64,000 nt of DNA from Timema cristinae (GCA_039000515.1 JBCFYV010000024.1:44746187-44810186), one strand, 5' to 3'. Positions 34,286 to 46,065 are shown, counted from the stretch's first letter. Notes: generated by a model from the letters alone, not told the origin. Numbers and translations are program-made.

Positions 34286-34503
34286 CAGTGGCCACATGTT
34301 TTAAGATGCTACTCTCGCAACAGACTAAACTGCCAAAAACGGGGAGATTGGGGTTCGATCCCGGTCGGGTGTATTGAGTGTGGTTTTCACTAAATGTTTT
34401 TTCCACTTTCCCTCTTTAAAATTCAGGTATACTTCATTTAAATTTAACCTTTTTAATCCCTTACACATTTGTGTTATAGGTACATTAGCGTATAAGCTCT
34501 CCA
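34286..34503 (+). mobile_element. SINE-2 copy
   Basis: Good head (CTACTCTCGCAACAGACTAA) and intact B box (GGGGTTCGATCCCGG), body, and a truncated tail at GTACATTAGCGTATAAGC. Confidence 0.82.
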
Positions 34504-34639
34504 TTCTCCAAAGTTGAGACTGTATCAAAAGTTAGTGTTTTGCTTTGGTCAAGTACAAGCTCAAATTTGAACATCACCAGTGGCCGTCAATTCAGACCCT
34601 TTTTTTCAAGATTGACTCTTTTGTCCGAGCGGGGGTGCT

Positions 34640-35095
34640 GGTTCCTCACTATTTAACTACCTATTCCCTCCATCTATATCTCTCTTTTCCCTCTTTTGGC
34701 CCTTATTCTCTTTCCTTCTCTCTCTTAACTATCTCTTTCCTCATCTTCATTCACCTATTTTCTGTTCTATTCCTCTTTATTCCCTTTCTCTAGTGCCCCT
34801 TCTCATCACGATCCCCTTATATCTTAATTTCTATAATATATCCTGATATCCCCTTCTCTCTTGTTCCTTATTTCCCTTCTAATTACTCTCCCCAACTTTA
34901 CTCCTTTCTACCTTATATTCCACTGTATTCCTTTCTCTCTTGCTACTTATCTTACTCCTTATTGATTTCCCCCTCTCTCCTCCAATCTACAATACCCACA
35001 TCTTTCTTCCTCGTTATCTCTTTCCTTCTCTTCCCTTATCCACTTCTCTTCCCTCACCCTAATTTATCTCTCTCCCTCTCACGGCCCTTCTCTAT
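34640..35095. repeat. Long pyrimidine tract
   Basis: About 450 bases composed almost entirely of C and T on the plus strand, with CTCTCT, TTCCC and CCTTATT motifs but no fixed period. Such tracts can form triplex DNA. The 82-residue frame at 34545-34793 (rich in Ser, Leu, Phe) reflects this composition. Confidence 0.85.
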
Positions 35096-35398
35096 AGCTC
35101 CTAGGATCTAATTTGTCGGAAGATGTTATTTGATGGGAATGACAGGTTAGCCGGCCAAGTCCCCGAACGAAGTGTCGAAGTCTTGAGTAAACACGCCTCA
35201 CAGAAAGAGCGGAGAAGACAGTTGTTTTCTTTAGACGGCGATAATTTCACTCGCTTCGTGGATTACGAGGAGGGTTCTTCTCCGCGCGGAAATTTACTTG
35301 TGAAAGAGAGAATAGCAGCTCTTTGTCTAACTAGAGTGTAAATTTTCACTAAAACAATAGATAACCAGTGAGGACTTATTACGATATAACTATTCCTT

Positions 35399-35683
35399 GG
35401 TGACCTGGTGATCTAGGGGTAAGGTGTCAGACTTCTATGCTGGCGGCCGGGGTTCAATCCTCGGTCCCGGCATAGATTTATCTGATTACCAAACCCTTCC
35501 TTCACCTCTGACAAGACATCTTGTGAATGTGTGGAATGCCAGGCCACAACCGTGGTTCGGATTCCACGTTAAACTGTAGGTCCTCCATTTCATCTCACAA
35601 TCACCCTACCATTATACATTAGCGTAAGTGCGTATAACCCGAACGGGTAGTAAGACGCGGTGCTAATAATAATAATAATAATA
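35399..35683 (+). mobile_element. SINE-1 copy, full length, recent, short subfamily
   Basis: Complete and close to the family consensus. AACTATTCCTT occurs at 35388-35398 and 35684-35694, a perfect 11-bp target duplication. Confidence 0.96.
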
Positions 35684-35694
35684 AACTATTCCTT

Positions 35695-36584
35695 ATAAAC
35701 TAATATTTCTGTACAAAAAAAAGGCCCAAAGAATTTTTTTGTAAAGTCACATTACTCGATTATTTTTTATCATCAGGTGTTTGAGTATAGTTGAATATTC
35801 TAAGGTCCTGCGTCTACCGTCCAAAGCGCCAAGGCTGATCATTAGTTTGCACTGCGGGCCGATGATATTGATATGATTACTAACCCCATCAACTTAATGA
35901 AGGCTTACAAACAACACTTAAGAGCGTGCATCATATACCCATCAACTCAGTTATACAGTCGGCTCTAAATCGTAAATTTACACGAACACTTTTGCATATG
36001 AATCATTTCTGACTAAACAATAATGAATATAAAGAGGTAATAGAGGTATCTAATATATAATATTGAAATATTAGATAATATTTATATAAAAACTGCATTG
36101 AAAAGGCCCTTTTTGACCATTTTAGAATGGCTTCACAGACGAGCATTGTGCACAAATCTTCATTCAGTCATAATAAGGAAATACCGTAATTATTAACCAG
36201 AAACTCTGTTGGTTTGTCCCCCATCGTCACCGTGGAAAATTTCTAGTAATCATTCAAATACGAACACACTGCAAACTCCCATACCTCACACGAGCCGAGA
36301 GATGAGCTGGGCCTGCTATGATAAACGATCTTAATAAACAATTTCTTACATGATTGGTAGAATATTTCAAAGTTTACTCCCAATTTTTTTTTTATCTCTC
36401 AAAAATGTATCATGAAATATTCATGGACCAACACACTTTCACAAAACATCATGACATTAATAATAAAATATGAGCAAGTGTATATTTATAATCTAATTAA
36501 TGCATGATAAAATACAATAAGTAACTTTTTAAATAAATATTTTTGTTTGAAGCATTTAGTGATTTCACATCTGTTTTCCCTTCA
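35695..36584. other. AT-rich spacer
   Basis: No feature recognised. Confidence 0.45.
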
Positions 36585-36665
36585 ATTTCTTACCAGGGTA
36601 ATTTTAGGGCTACATTTTCAGTGAGCGCTGGACGAAATCTGTCTGCGGGTTGCCAGTTGAACCAC
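36585..36665 (-). mobile_element. Possible hAT terminal fragment
   Basis: On the minus strand: GCAGTGTGGTTCAACTGGCA, then ACCCGCAGACAGATTTCGTC, resembling CAGTG(G)TTC-type hAT ends. The partner end was not located. Confidence 0.35.
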
Positions 36666-36744
36666 ACTGCTCTAAGAAATCACGTTTACAAACTTGATTT
36701 ATCTTAACAGGGATATCAGAGCTATAATCCCTGAGAATGAATTT

Positions 36745-36860
36745 TCATAAATACTATTTCCACTCTGATCCACGCAAATTCGGATATATTTCTTCTAAAT
36801 CCTACCTTATTCATTACTACCACATTGGTAGGTATCACTCAAACGGGTTGTAAGACTCAA
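36745..36860 (+). mobile_element. SINE-2 remnant, 5'-truncated
   Basis: Body (CTGATCCACGCAAATTCGGA) and a decayed tail (ACTCAAACGGGTTGTAAGAC). Confidence 0.6.
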
Positions 36861-37181
36861 ATAAAAAATAGAGTTCTCTAAATAAACCAAGGCGTGTAGG
36901 CTTTTTCAATTCGAAGACATGGAAAAACTATTTCCCTTCATCAAACGATTCTCTTTCTTCTTGATATATCTCCCCCTTTTGCAAGTGTATCACGTGAACC
37001 ACAGATAAAGGAATTCCTGTTTTAAACCACACCCAAACTAAAAGCATTCCAGTCACCCACCCATATACCTGCTTCCAGCATTCTATTATTAATTATTTTC
37101 AAAGGAATATATAACCTTTGTGCTTGACCACAAAATTCCTGCAGTTGTATTTAGGACTTTATTCATGTTAATATAGAAGCA

Positions 37182-37403
37182 CAGTTGCGTGACATGAATT
37201 GTCGCTGGAACTAGCAGAGTGTATTAAAACTCTACCTGTGACATTCATGCCACATTCGGTATATAAGCTCTGTTTCACACATTTCACATAGAAATATATT
37301 TTCTTGGGTACCTGGCCAACGAGTTTTCTACTGATTAATGGGAACAATCATTAAACTAACTCTGATTACTTACACCTAGGCAGCATGCAACATCACGCCA
37401 CTG
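37182..37403 (+). mobile_element. hAT-like MITE, family H copy 3
   Basis: Left end CAGTTGCGTGACATGAATTG, right end (inverted) CAGTGGCGTGATGTTGCATG, with the shared interior TTAAAACTCTACCTGTGACA and TACCTGGCCAACGAGTTTTC. No clear target duplication remains. Confidence 0.62.
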
Positions 37404-37673
37404 CAGGGTTATACAAATCCCTTGTCATCTACGTGTTAGGAAATCTAGCGTTCCCTGAAATGTCAAATTACAATCGTATAGATCTATTAAAATGATCCCG
37501 CTAGGTCCGTTCACCAAAGGAAGTGTATATGTCAACAAAACATATTTTTAACAAATAAACACATGCCATAGAAAAACCGGAACTCGATAGTATTTATTTA
37601 GTAATTTATACTAAGAAAAATTAATTAAAGGTTTATAAAAATATTAAATGGGAGACAAGGCTTTGTTCGCACA

Positions 37674-37872
37674 TAACCCTTCCTTCACCTCTGACAAGAC
37701 GTGTATTAATCACAACTTGTGAATGTGTAGAATGCCAGGCCTCCACCATTGTTCGGATCCCACGTTAAACTGTAAGTCCTCCATTTCATCTCACAATCAC
37801 CCTACCACTACATATTAGCGTAAGTGCGTATAACCCGAACGGGTAGTAAGACGCGGTGCTAATAATAATAAT
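37674..37872 (+). mobile_element. SINE-1 copy, 5'-truncated, long subfamily
   Basis: Starts at AACCCTTCCTTCACCTC, has GTGTATTAATCACAACTTG and ends in the shared tail plus (TAA)n. Confidence 0.9.
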
Positions 37873-37949
37873 GTTCACAATTTTTTTTTAGTATCAACTT
37901 ATTTGATACTCTTTTTAACTGACACACATGTGGCCAACATTTGCACCAG

Positions 37950-38175
37950 TTCCCATGGCCGAATGGTCTAAAGCGTCACTATCATGTTAGGCTACCCGAA
38001 TGATATCGGGTTCGAATCCTGATGGGGTCTACTGAAGGTGATTTTCCATAACTTTCCTTCCCTGCAAATATGGGTGGATTAACTCTAAAAATGTTTCTTT
38101 CCTCATCTCTACCTCATCAGAGTGCTTATCGTATTTGCATATTACCTGACCAGGTATTAATACACGGTGATATAA
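37950..38175 (+). mobile_element. SINE-2 copy
   Basis: Head CATGGCCGAATGGTCTAAAG, B box GGGTTCGAATCC intact, body, and an unusual tail (TTACCTGACCAGGTATTAAT). Confidence 0.78.
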
Positions 38176-38324
38176 AAATTTGCAAAAATATAGCTACGTT
38201 GCTATAAACAGTCAAAGGACCATTTGTTACCACATTAACTTAAGGTTATTCTGTACACAGTCTATTACTACCTCCTTGGATTAATAAAATCAAGACGTTC
38301 ATTTCGCACTCTTATTTTAGGAAG

Positions 38325-38871
38325 GTATAGAATCAGAATGCAGGCAAAAGAAATGGGATTTCTAAGAAACAGGATCGGTGTGACAAAATTTGACAGGATG
38401 AGAAATGATATAATAGTAAAGGAAGAGCCATTCCAGAACAGGACAGAGAAGGAATGACTAAGGTGGTATGACCATGTGATAGGAATGGAGAGGGAAAGGA
38501 TGACAAGGAGGATGTTGGATATGGAGGTGGGAGGAATACCAAGGGACAGATGACTGAAGGTAGTAAGGAGGATTGTGGAGTAGAGAGGAGAATACTGAGC
38601 CTAGAACATCTTGTGAATGTGGGGAATGCCAGGCCTCCACCGTGGTTCGGATTCCACGTTAAACTGTAGGTCCTTCATTTCATCTCACAATCACACCCTA
38701 CCATTACACATTAGCCTAAGTGCGTATAACCCGAACGGGTAGTAAGACGCGGTGCTAATAATAATAATAATAATACTGAGCCATGGTGGAGGGAGAGAGG
38801 TGGTGGGATAAAAGGAAGTGGTGGAGAGGCTTATGTTCCAAACAGACCCAGTCAGTGGCTGGAAGCTGTCC

Positions 38872-38901
<30 letters not shown>
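38325..38901 (+). mobile_element. LINE 3' end (CR1/L2-like ORF2 C-terminus), split by a SINE
   Basis: The plus strand encodes MQAKEMGFLRNRIGVTKFDR, MRNDIIVKEE and, after a stop, LRWYDHVIGMERERMTRRML and GGIPRDR. This matches the (I/M)..AEM.FLRR..G.T..DR.RN.. and L.W.GHV.RM...R.P.......GRP..R region downstream of LINE reverse transcriptases. After the nested SINE (38602-38771), WWRGLCSKQTQSVAGS corresponds to the final W..L........ segment. The element ends in a (GAT)n run at 38872-38901, as CR1/L2-type LINEs often do. Stops make it inactive. Minus-strand frames here are shadows. Confidence 0.75.
38602..38771 (+). mobile_element. SINE-1 copy, strongly 5'-truncated, nested in a LINE
   Basis: Only ACATCTTGTGAATG through tail and (TAA)n. 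AATACTGAGCC flanks it at 38591-38601 and 38772-38782 (perfect 11-bp target duplication). Confidence 0.95.
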
Positions 38902-38902
<1 letters not shown>

Positions 38903-39015
38903 CTTTAGTCTTCAATATTCTTGACTCATCTTCTAAGTATCTCTAATCTTGGTTTCAGCTCATGAAAAACCAACATTGGTTTAATACAAATGCTAGCGAT
39001 TCTTCTGTTCTCTCA

Positions 39016-39153
39016 ATACCCTTACCCAAATCCCAGTGCTTCACTGTAGCGACATCGTGGGCATGGAATCAACTACCGACTAACACCAGAAATTAGACTA
39101 ATCTAATCACTTTCAAAATAGAACTACATACATTATATAAATTTATGAAATAA
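39016..39153 (+). mobile_element. LINE C-terminal fragment
   Basis: Encodes CFTVATSWAWNQLPTNTRN, a stop, then LITFKIELHTLYKFMK and a terminal stop. This corresponds to the F.V.GAK.WN.LP..IR....L..FK..L..YL ending of many LINE ORF2 proteins. It differs from the preceding LINE end, so it is a separate insertion. Confidence 0.6.
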
Positions 39154-41099
39154 CAAATTATCTGTGAGCTTTTATCTTTATTAGCAATGAATCCAAAATT
39201 AATATATGTTCGCTTCGGTGGCATTTGAATAAAATTTTGTGATTGGAAAGTTTTTAATTTTTATTTTATCCTCTATATTATTTCTGTTGTCAACATCCCT
39301 TTTTTTCAACTAATACAAAGCCTACAGCGATGAATATGGTATCGTTGGATAGGATTATTTACAGACTTCTGGCATATCATACTCAGTTTATGTTAAAGCA
39401 CATTGTTAGTTTAAAATATAAGTTAAAAGAAAAATCTAACAATATTTTTTGTATCAACTACCGAAAATACTTTGTTATTTTGTGTATACACTTCTCTGAG
39501 TATTTAATTTACAACCCATCAAAAGATTAAATCTTTTTTTTTTAGGGAGGGAAAGGGGGGATTGAATGTATTAAAGTTTCGCAAGGTTTTACTGGTTAAT
39601 ATATATTTTCGTTAGCTAAGTACTTATTATGTATTAATTAGGAATATTTTGTAACCTGGTTAAGTGTAAGACAAGGTGTAACAGTTTACCGTTACCACAG
39701 TAAGAAAATATACACTTGAATATATAAAGAACTAAGAATTAGTCCTCTAATGACAAAATAGTTCTTTGAGAACAATTTTAACTATTTTCTTAATTCAATT
39801 CTTTATTTTAAGATATCAGCGTAGACTATTGATTTTATGTTACATTTATATTTCTAAATCACACAAGAACTAAACATCTTGTGAAAAGATAAACCCAATG
39901 TGATAGTTTGAAGAGATATTAAAACATTATTGAATGGGTAAGTTTGAAAGTAGAATACTGAATATAGGCCTGCTACAAGTTTGAGCCACATTTTTTAAAT
40001 ATCAATCAATTTTATGTTATTTTGGTCAATATATAAAACATTTTACTTAAGCTAGTTTCAAACCCACGTTGGTAGACACGTGGTTTAGAGTATGTCAACC
40101 TTGTTTGGTCTGGTCTGTCGTTGATGGGAAAGTCGGGTTCGTTCTTCGGTCTGATGTCACACTACAATACACAATCGAAGGGATTTTGGTGGAACGAATT
40201 GGTGACTCGGGTAGTCAAGCGTTGATAGCGGGTCTGACTAATTAATTGCTGTCAGTAGAAAGTTACTGTCGAAATACTTGGTTGGAAAAATCTTTCTCGT
40301 GTTACTCTAAAGTCTCGGTTTCATCTCTTGTGTTTGTCCCCGGATTATTCCTTCCTCTTGAGACTCTCTCTCTTCTCTTATGACGTCATGTATGATGAAA
40401 TGGGAAGCACAGTACAAACATGCTCACTAATTATATTTATGGTGGTTTGTTTGTTCCTCAGTTCGAGGAGGATTCCAAGATGGTGGTATTGAAGGTATTA
40501 TAATACCGCTACAAATGTGTCTTGCGGAGATAGAAGGCTTTCAGGAGTTAGTCTTCTCTAACACAACTATACAGCTGTTAGGTTCAAATAATAAAAACCA
40601 TACAAATACATCGACGTTATTTATAAAGTTTTCTCTTGTTTTGCGACAACTTTTTTTTATTTTGTGAAGTTATAACTGATAAAAATATTTATTTAAATAT
40701 ATATGAATCAAAATCAATATTTGGGTAAATTATTTTAAATACGTTTTATGTATGATAAGGGTTTGTTGCATCGTATGGTATTTTTTTAACCTAAATATAA
40801 ACGTAATCATATAATGGGAGGTGCATGGAGGATTCATTCACAACCTTGGGATTGGTAAGATGGGGATACAGGGGACGCGAGAAAAGTTAAGTTTTTTTGA
40901 GTTTTCATAACAAAATTGCAAAGGTTAAAATAATTTAAAAAATTTCTTCAGTACAAATATTGAACTTACCGAAGACTTAATTTTGTATGGCTTTATTTCT
41001 TTATTTAAAAACTATTCGTTTTTGTGGATAAATGAGTTCGATTATCATTAATTTATAGCTTTTTAATTTATTTGAGGTATTTAACGTGAACTTTCTAAA
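39154..41099. other. AT-rich spacer
   Basis: Contains a weak tRNA-like head at about 40065-40160 (CACGTGGTTTAGAGTATG, then GTCGGGTTCGTTCTTCGGTC) with no SINE body after it. Otherwise unassigned. Confidence 0.4.
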
Positions 41100-41275
41100 G
41101 CAACTGATAATATAAGAACACTTATTAGGAACTAATTTAAATATAGCACAGACACAACATTCAGACCAAGGAAACTCATACTACAACCATGTTACATTTT
41201 TAAGACATACTGAGAATCGAACTTGGGACCCTTAGCTCAGTAGTCAGACCGTTACCGACTAAGCTAAGGTGTCCG
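41100..41275 (-). mobile_element. SINE-3 copy
   Basis: Minus strand head CGGACACCTTAGCTTAGTCG with B box CCAAGTTCGATTCTCAG, then the SINE-3 body ending near ATATTATCAGTTG. Confidence 0.6.
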
Positions 41276-41279
41276 AATA

Positions 41280-42460
41280 ACTTATTATTAATCTTAAATA
41301 GAATAGAAGTGTTAGTTTTTTTTAAAAAAAGCCTTATTTTAACGAAGAGGAATTAAAACACCATCCTAAGCCATATATATGTAATTATTATTTTTTAAAC
41401 AAGATCATACAACACTTGCGAATGAAATTTTGGATTATATACTGTTAAAATTATTGGGAATAGAAAAACAGTAAATGTCTGGATTATAAAAAACGTTTAT
41501 AATTTCTTTTTTGCAACAGCTGTACACTTGATAGAAAAAAAAACCTTCACATTACATAGGCTGGTATAATTAACAAAGTCTGTTGACATTGATATCTCTA
41601 CCCGTATCAAAAGGTTTATAGCTGCCTGTAACTATAGCGTATAAACGTCACCGAGCTAGAAATAAGCGCCGTGAGGTAGAACTGGCTGCAATTCTACTTA
41701 CGTATCTGTTGTGCGGGTATTAGCACCTTTATTAAGAAGGGGTTGAGCTTGTTTTCGAATTCTCTGCTCTCTAGTCATTGTTTAAGGCGTTAAAATATAG
41801 AAATTCATACATTTCTGAAACAAAAAAACTGGGGCAATAATTTTACCGAGTTTAACTATTTGTAAACCAATAGGGATAAAGAAACTACGAATGCCAATAC
41901 ATTATTTGTGCTGTGACCTTCCAATTAAATTACATCATTCGATTCACAATAATCCATTCTACACTCCTATATAAGTTACCAATCATATCCCAGGAATTTA
42001 TGTATTAGAGATCAATATACATATGTGGATTTTTTTTTTACTCTTCACTGTGGAAGAATATCAAAGCTATGTTTACGAGACCATATATTTAGGATTATAG
42101 AAAATAGTTTTGTGTTAATTTCAGCTAACACCAAACTCGTGAACTGTTTAAGGGCTTGTAAATATTTAACATAATCGCTTAATGTCTATATCTTAGATAA
42201 TTAGGCAGCCCCATAGAAAAGTGATCATAATTATTTTGGATGGGTTAACAAACGACCGATAAGATCGGTAATCGAACCGGAAATATTGGCTTTGCACGCT
42301 AGTGTGGCTTTTTGTTTTAGCAACGTATCTTACCACTCTCTCAGGCTATATGCCTGAAGTCTATTCAGCGTAGGAATTGTTTTCTAAAAGGCCTTTTTCC
42401 CTACCAGAAATATATTATATAGCAGGATATTGGTAGGAAAAATACCTTTCAGAGAGAAAT
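41280..42460. other. AT-rich spacer
   Basis: A minus-strand tRNA-like head relic (CCGGTTCGATTACCG) lies at about 42245-42310, without a clear body. Nothing else was recognised. Confidence 0.4.
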
Positions 42461-42688
42461 TACTACCGTGAATGGGGTATATGTACTAATTACATTAGTA
42501 GGTTAGGGATTAGGAAGGTCTAATTTATAGGAACTGCACCCACATTTGCGTGGAGGAAGAGTGGAAAACCGTTTAAGATCAACCACTCTCAGTGCACCTG
42601 ACCGGGATCGAGCACCAATCTCCCCATCTTCGGAAGTCTAGTCAAACACGAGATTAGCGCGTCAGACCACGCGGCCACCTAAGCGGGT
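42461..42688 (-). mobile_element. SINE-2 copy, full length
   Basis: Minus strand: ACCCGCTTAGGTGGCCGCGT, GGTCTGACGCGCTAATCTCG, B-box region, body and a diverged tail. Its head shows the intermediate that links SINE-2 with subtype 2C. Confidence 0.85.
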
Positions 42689-42943
42689 TAATGGCTTATT
42701 GAAATATACAAACAGCCCAGTTGTGTTTTACTGTACAACAAACTTAAATAAAAAAATATTATTTTAGGTTATTCGTATCCATCTTGATTAATAATTAGAG
42801 TGGTCATTAGAAATCTCAAGGGGTTCCTTGTGCAATTCTGGTAGTGGCCGAATATATTTACTAATTGTAAATATGTTAATTTGGTTTTTCTATAGCTAAT
42901 TAACGAGGGACGAAGGTGGTGCGTTTAGAATTAAATATATTGT

Positions 42944-43331
42944 TACCCACTCTGGTGGTCGAATGGTCTGAGGCGTCACCCTTATTATAAACTATACTGA
43001 CGATGACTAGGATATTGGGGTTTGAATTTCCGTCAAGTGTATTGAAGGTGTATTTTGCTAAAGGATTTTCACTCTTCCTTCATGCAAATTTGAGAGTACA
43101 CGTCAACTAAATTCTAGGGCTGTATTTCAAGAATTGTTTTTCATTTACATACACGCAAATGCATGTACACCCTCTAAATCAGAGGGTGATATTTCCCTAT
43201 TGTTTATTTACTCTCCATTCACGCAAATGTTTTGTACTTCCTCTAAATTCAGCCTTACTCATCAATAACACTGTATTGTAATTAATAATAATGCAGGTAT
43301 CCTGAATGGATAGTACTAATATGTGGTGCTA
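42944..43331 (+). mobile_element. SINE-2 copy with body segment in three tandem versions
   Basis: Starts with a normal head (GGTCGAATGGTCTGAGGCGT) and B-box region. The body unit of about 65 bases (TTTTCACTC..CCTTCATGCAAAT..GTAC..CTCTAAATTC) then occurs three times, at about 43052-43120, 43123-43180 and 43183-43250, before a single tail (ATCCTGAATGGATAGTA). The units differ by many substitutions, so the repetition is old. Confidence 0.75.
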
Positions 43332-43744
43332 AAAAAATGGAATTTCTATAATAAGTAAGTTTGTAGGTTGTGTGTTGACGAGAAAATATGTGTGTTTAGA
43401 AAGCGTACGTTTCATACCTCCAATAAAATATCTTTACAATGTTTGTTTATCGCAATTACCCTATATTGATCAGTGATTTGTTTTGATAAACTAATGACGG
43501 TATTTGAAAACAAGGAGTAAATGAAATATTGAACACTTTTTGTTCGTACTACACGTAGGTTGAAACGTATACTAAAACTTACAGGTGATCGATATTTTCC
43601 CCGTTCAACGTGCAGGTCACAAGAGGACCCAGATATTTGAATCGTTCGTTGACTGACACTATTTATTTATGTCCGAAAACATGGCTGGGCACAGTGAATT
43701 GGAATACCGAGAGGTTTCATCAGTACCGTGGGTGGGTATAGTGC

Positions 43745-43946
43745 TTTAAGGTAGGGATTTAAGTAGTGCGAGTTCAGGGAAGTGTTTTTGTGTGGGGGGG
43801 GGGGGTAAAAAATGTTTCTCCAGTAGAAACAGAAAATTTAATTTTCTGCGAATGCTTATATAAACAGTTGTTGATTATCTGTCATGAACATAGCGGTATT
43901 AGATGAATGAAGAGAAAAAGTTTTTGTTAAATTTCAGGACACTCTT
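43745..43946 (+). mobile_element. Foldback family F, copy 3, right arm missing
   Basis: TTAA at 43746-43749 is followed by GGTAGGGATTTAAGTAGTG, then CAGTAGAAACAGAAAATTTA and GATTATCTGTCATGAACATA, matching the left half of the copies at 51541 and 52391. A G-run interrupts it at about 43794-43804. Confidence 0.65.
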
Positions 43947-45373
43947 TGATGTGTAAAAATTTAGTTTAAAATAAACAAGGCTTTAATATAATTTAAAATA
44001 TGTGAATTTTTTTTCTTCACTTAGTTTATATTCATGTGCCGGCATCGTAAAATATTCACTATCTTTATTGAGACAAAATTAAAATTACTAAGGATTAATA
44101 GTTGAACGTAAAATAAAAGTAAATATTGACAAAATAAAATTGGGACGTTAGGTGCACTTATATCTTTAAGTGTTTTTAAATATAGTTCTAGTAAACAATG
44201 AAAACAATTTATTCCTAAAACAAAGAAGCTTTCTAGTGTGTAAAGCTGTAGAAGATGTGTATGTTTTAAACTTACACAAAAAAAAGCACGGAAAAAAAAA
44301 GTTTGTAAAGAGCTAACAGCGAAAGCAGGTAAACGAGAAGAGTGTAAAGGGGTAGAGGGGAAGAAAGAGTGACAAAAGTAAGGAGGGTGTACGTAGAGTA
44401 TTGTTGAGGGCTGTTCGCAATTACCGTAATAGCACTCGCTATTGTTGCATCGCTTGCCGAACGTCCGGAGCGGCTGCGTTCCCGCAATACACGGAAGTCG
44501 AGTGTTTTTTGGTTGAAGAAAAGAAGAAAAAAACAAACCTCCCGTCTGTTTACCATTGTGAAGCTAAACACCATACAGACAAAAAAAAACAGAAATCTCT
44601 TTTAATCAAACTAGGTCGTCTCTTCACAGTTAAACTATACAACTTTTTTTTAGTCGTTTTATAAAACATTTAAAGCAAATTTAAATTAGAATACTTTTTT
44701 TTAGATGGTAAATTTCAAATTAACGATAACTATTTCTAATCAAATAAGATCTTGAGACATATATATTTTTTTATTGAACGAGTAGAGTGAGGTCCTGTTT
44801 TAACTCAAAACTTTGGCATTTCATCTATGTTTGTTTCGCGATTGTTGCAAAATACGTGGACCGATTTTAACTAAATTTAGGAATGACGTTCTATGAACCT
44901 AGGCCGAACGACGTGAGTAGTATTTATATATTTAAAATTTAGAGATATATTATAATACTTACGTTTTAGAACACGTAAACAGTAGCTATTATTTATTAAT
45001 ATAATGTACTATTGAAGTATTCATTAATTTGGTTTTCTGTGTAGTTTGATCATTTAGGAAAAATATCGACTTCAAATCAAAGGATAAATTTTAAGACACT
45101 TCAACTTGAAATAGGAAGAAAAATCTTGAGACTACAGTAACAATAATAACATGAATGGAGTGAAGACAACTGTTCACAAAACTACTATATGTATAAATGT
45201 GGGTGAGGGGGGGAGCGGCAATGGAGAGAGAGGGGGGGGGAATTGAATAAGCGGTGAAGGGGTGAGTGGTTTTTACACTAATACGTAAAGTGTACCAAAT
45301 TAAGCGTGTCCATTTAATATTAAAAATAACAAGATTTAATGTAGTTTAACATTCTTTATCTGCTATACAGCCT
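43947..45373. other. Spacer; small CpG-rich patch
   Basis: At 44395-44510 a CpG-rich patch (CGAACGTCCGGAGCGGCTG) overlaps open frames on both strands (up to 171 residues on the minus strand, 44021-44536), none recognisable. G-runs lie at about 45208-45240. The stretch 44830-44900 has the GGACCGATTTTAACTAAATT motif seen in many arthropod repeats. Confidence 0.35.
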
Positions 45374-45609
45374 ACAGTAGCCCCATGACTTCTTTGGTGC
45401 TGACTGAAAGCTCACAGCTAACAGCTGACGGTTTTAAAAAGTTACCAGACCAAATTATTATCCATACGCCGAACTATATGATCTTCAAAAACATGTGTAT
45501 AGCAGCTGTCACTTCTGACAGTCAAAATGTAAATATATACCTAAATTTTGACTGTCAGAAGTCAGCTGTGAGCTGTCAGTTAGCACCAAAGAAGCCACGG
45601 GGCCACTGT
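45374..45609. mobile_element. MITE with long terminal inverted repeats
   Basis: The left end CAGTAGCCCCATGACTTC, TTTGGTGCTGACTGAAAGCT, CACAGCT pairs with the inverted right end CAGTGGCCCCGTGGCTTC, TTTGGTGCTAACTGACAGCT, CACAGCT over about 45 bases. Inside, near the right end, CTTCTGACAGTCAAAAT (45512-45528) and its perfect complement (45545-45561) form a second hairpin. The 88-residue frame here is just the MITE read through. No clear target duplication was found. Confidence 0.78.
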
Positions 45610-46065
45610 TGTGTACTTTTAACCAATGTTTTGTGTCTGTTTAAATGTTGACTAATATACTAAGATATACATAGTATTTTATTTTAATTTGTATACACAT
45701 ATGTGTGTGTAAAGACCACCTTTGTCTTCTAGTGAACATAATTCCTGGCTACAGATCCTAAGGTCTTACCTTCAATCCCCAGCTCTTTCAGATATTTCTG
45801 TGAAGCAGTGAGTCTGGAACAGAGTTGGCTTAGCCTCATAGGACAATTGAGGAGATCTTTAATGAAAAAGTAGAAGCTCCGGTTGAAAAAAAAAATAGAT
45901 TAACGGCCGGAGGGTTCACTCTGACCACATGACACCCTGTATCCGCACAAGTTGGTACTATATTCACCAACATACCAATCGGTCGGTATGGTTTGATTGA
46001 GGTCCAAGGCCATGGAGTTTTTTTTTAAATGTGTGTTCGTACATTCCAAAGGGATCCTACTCTCA

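Noticed and set aside
34545..34793. 82-residue frame at the start of the pyrimidine tract
   Set aside because: Its Ser/Leu/Phe-only composition is dictated by the C/T tract.
44021..44536. 171-residue minus-strand open frame, the longest in the window
   Set aside because: No domain, signal or family resemblance. It overlaps another minus-strand frame and a plus-strand frame in a different composition patch, and ends in AT-rich sequence; most likely chance.
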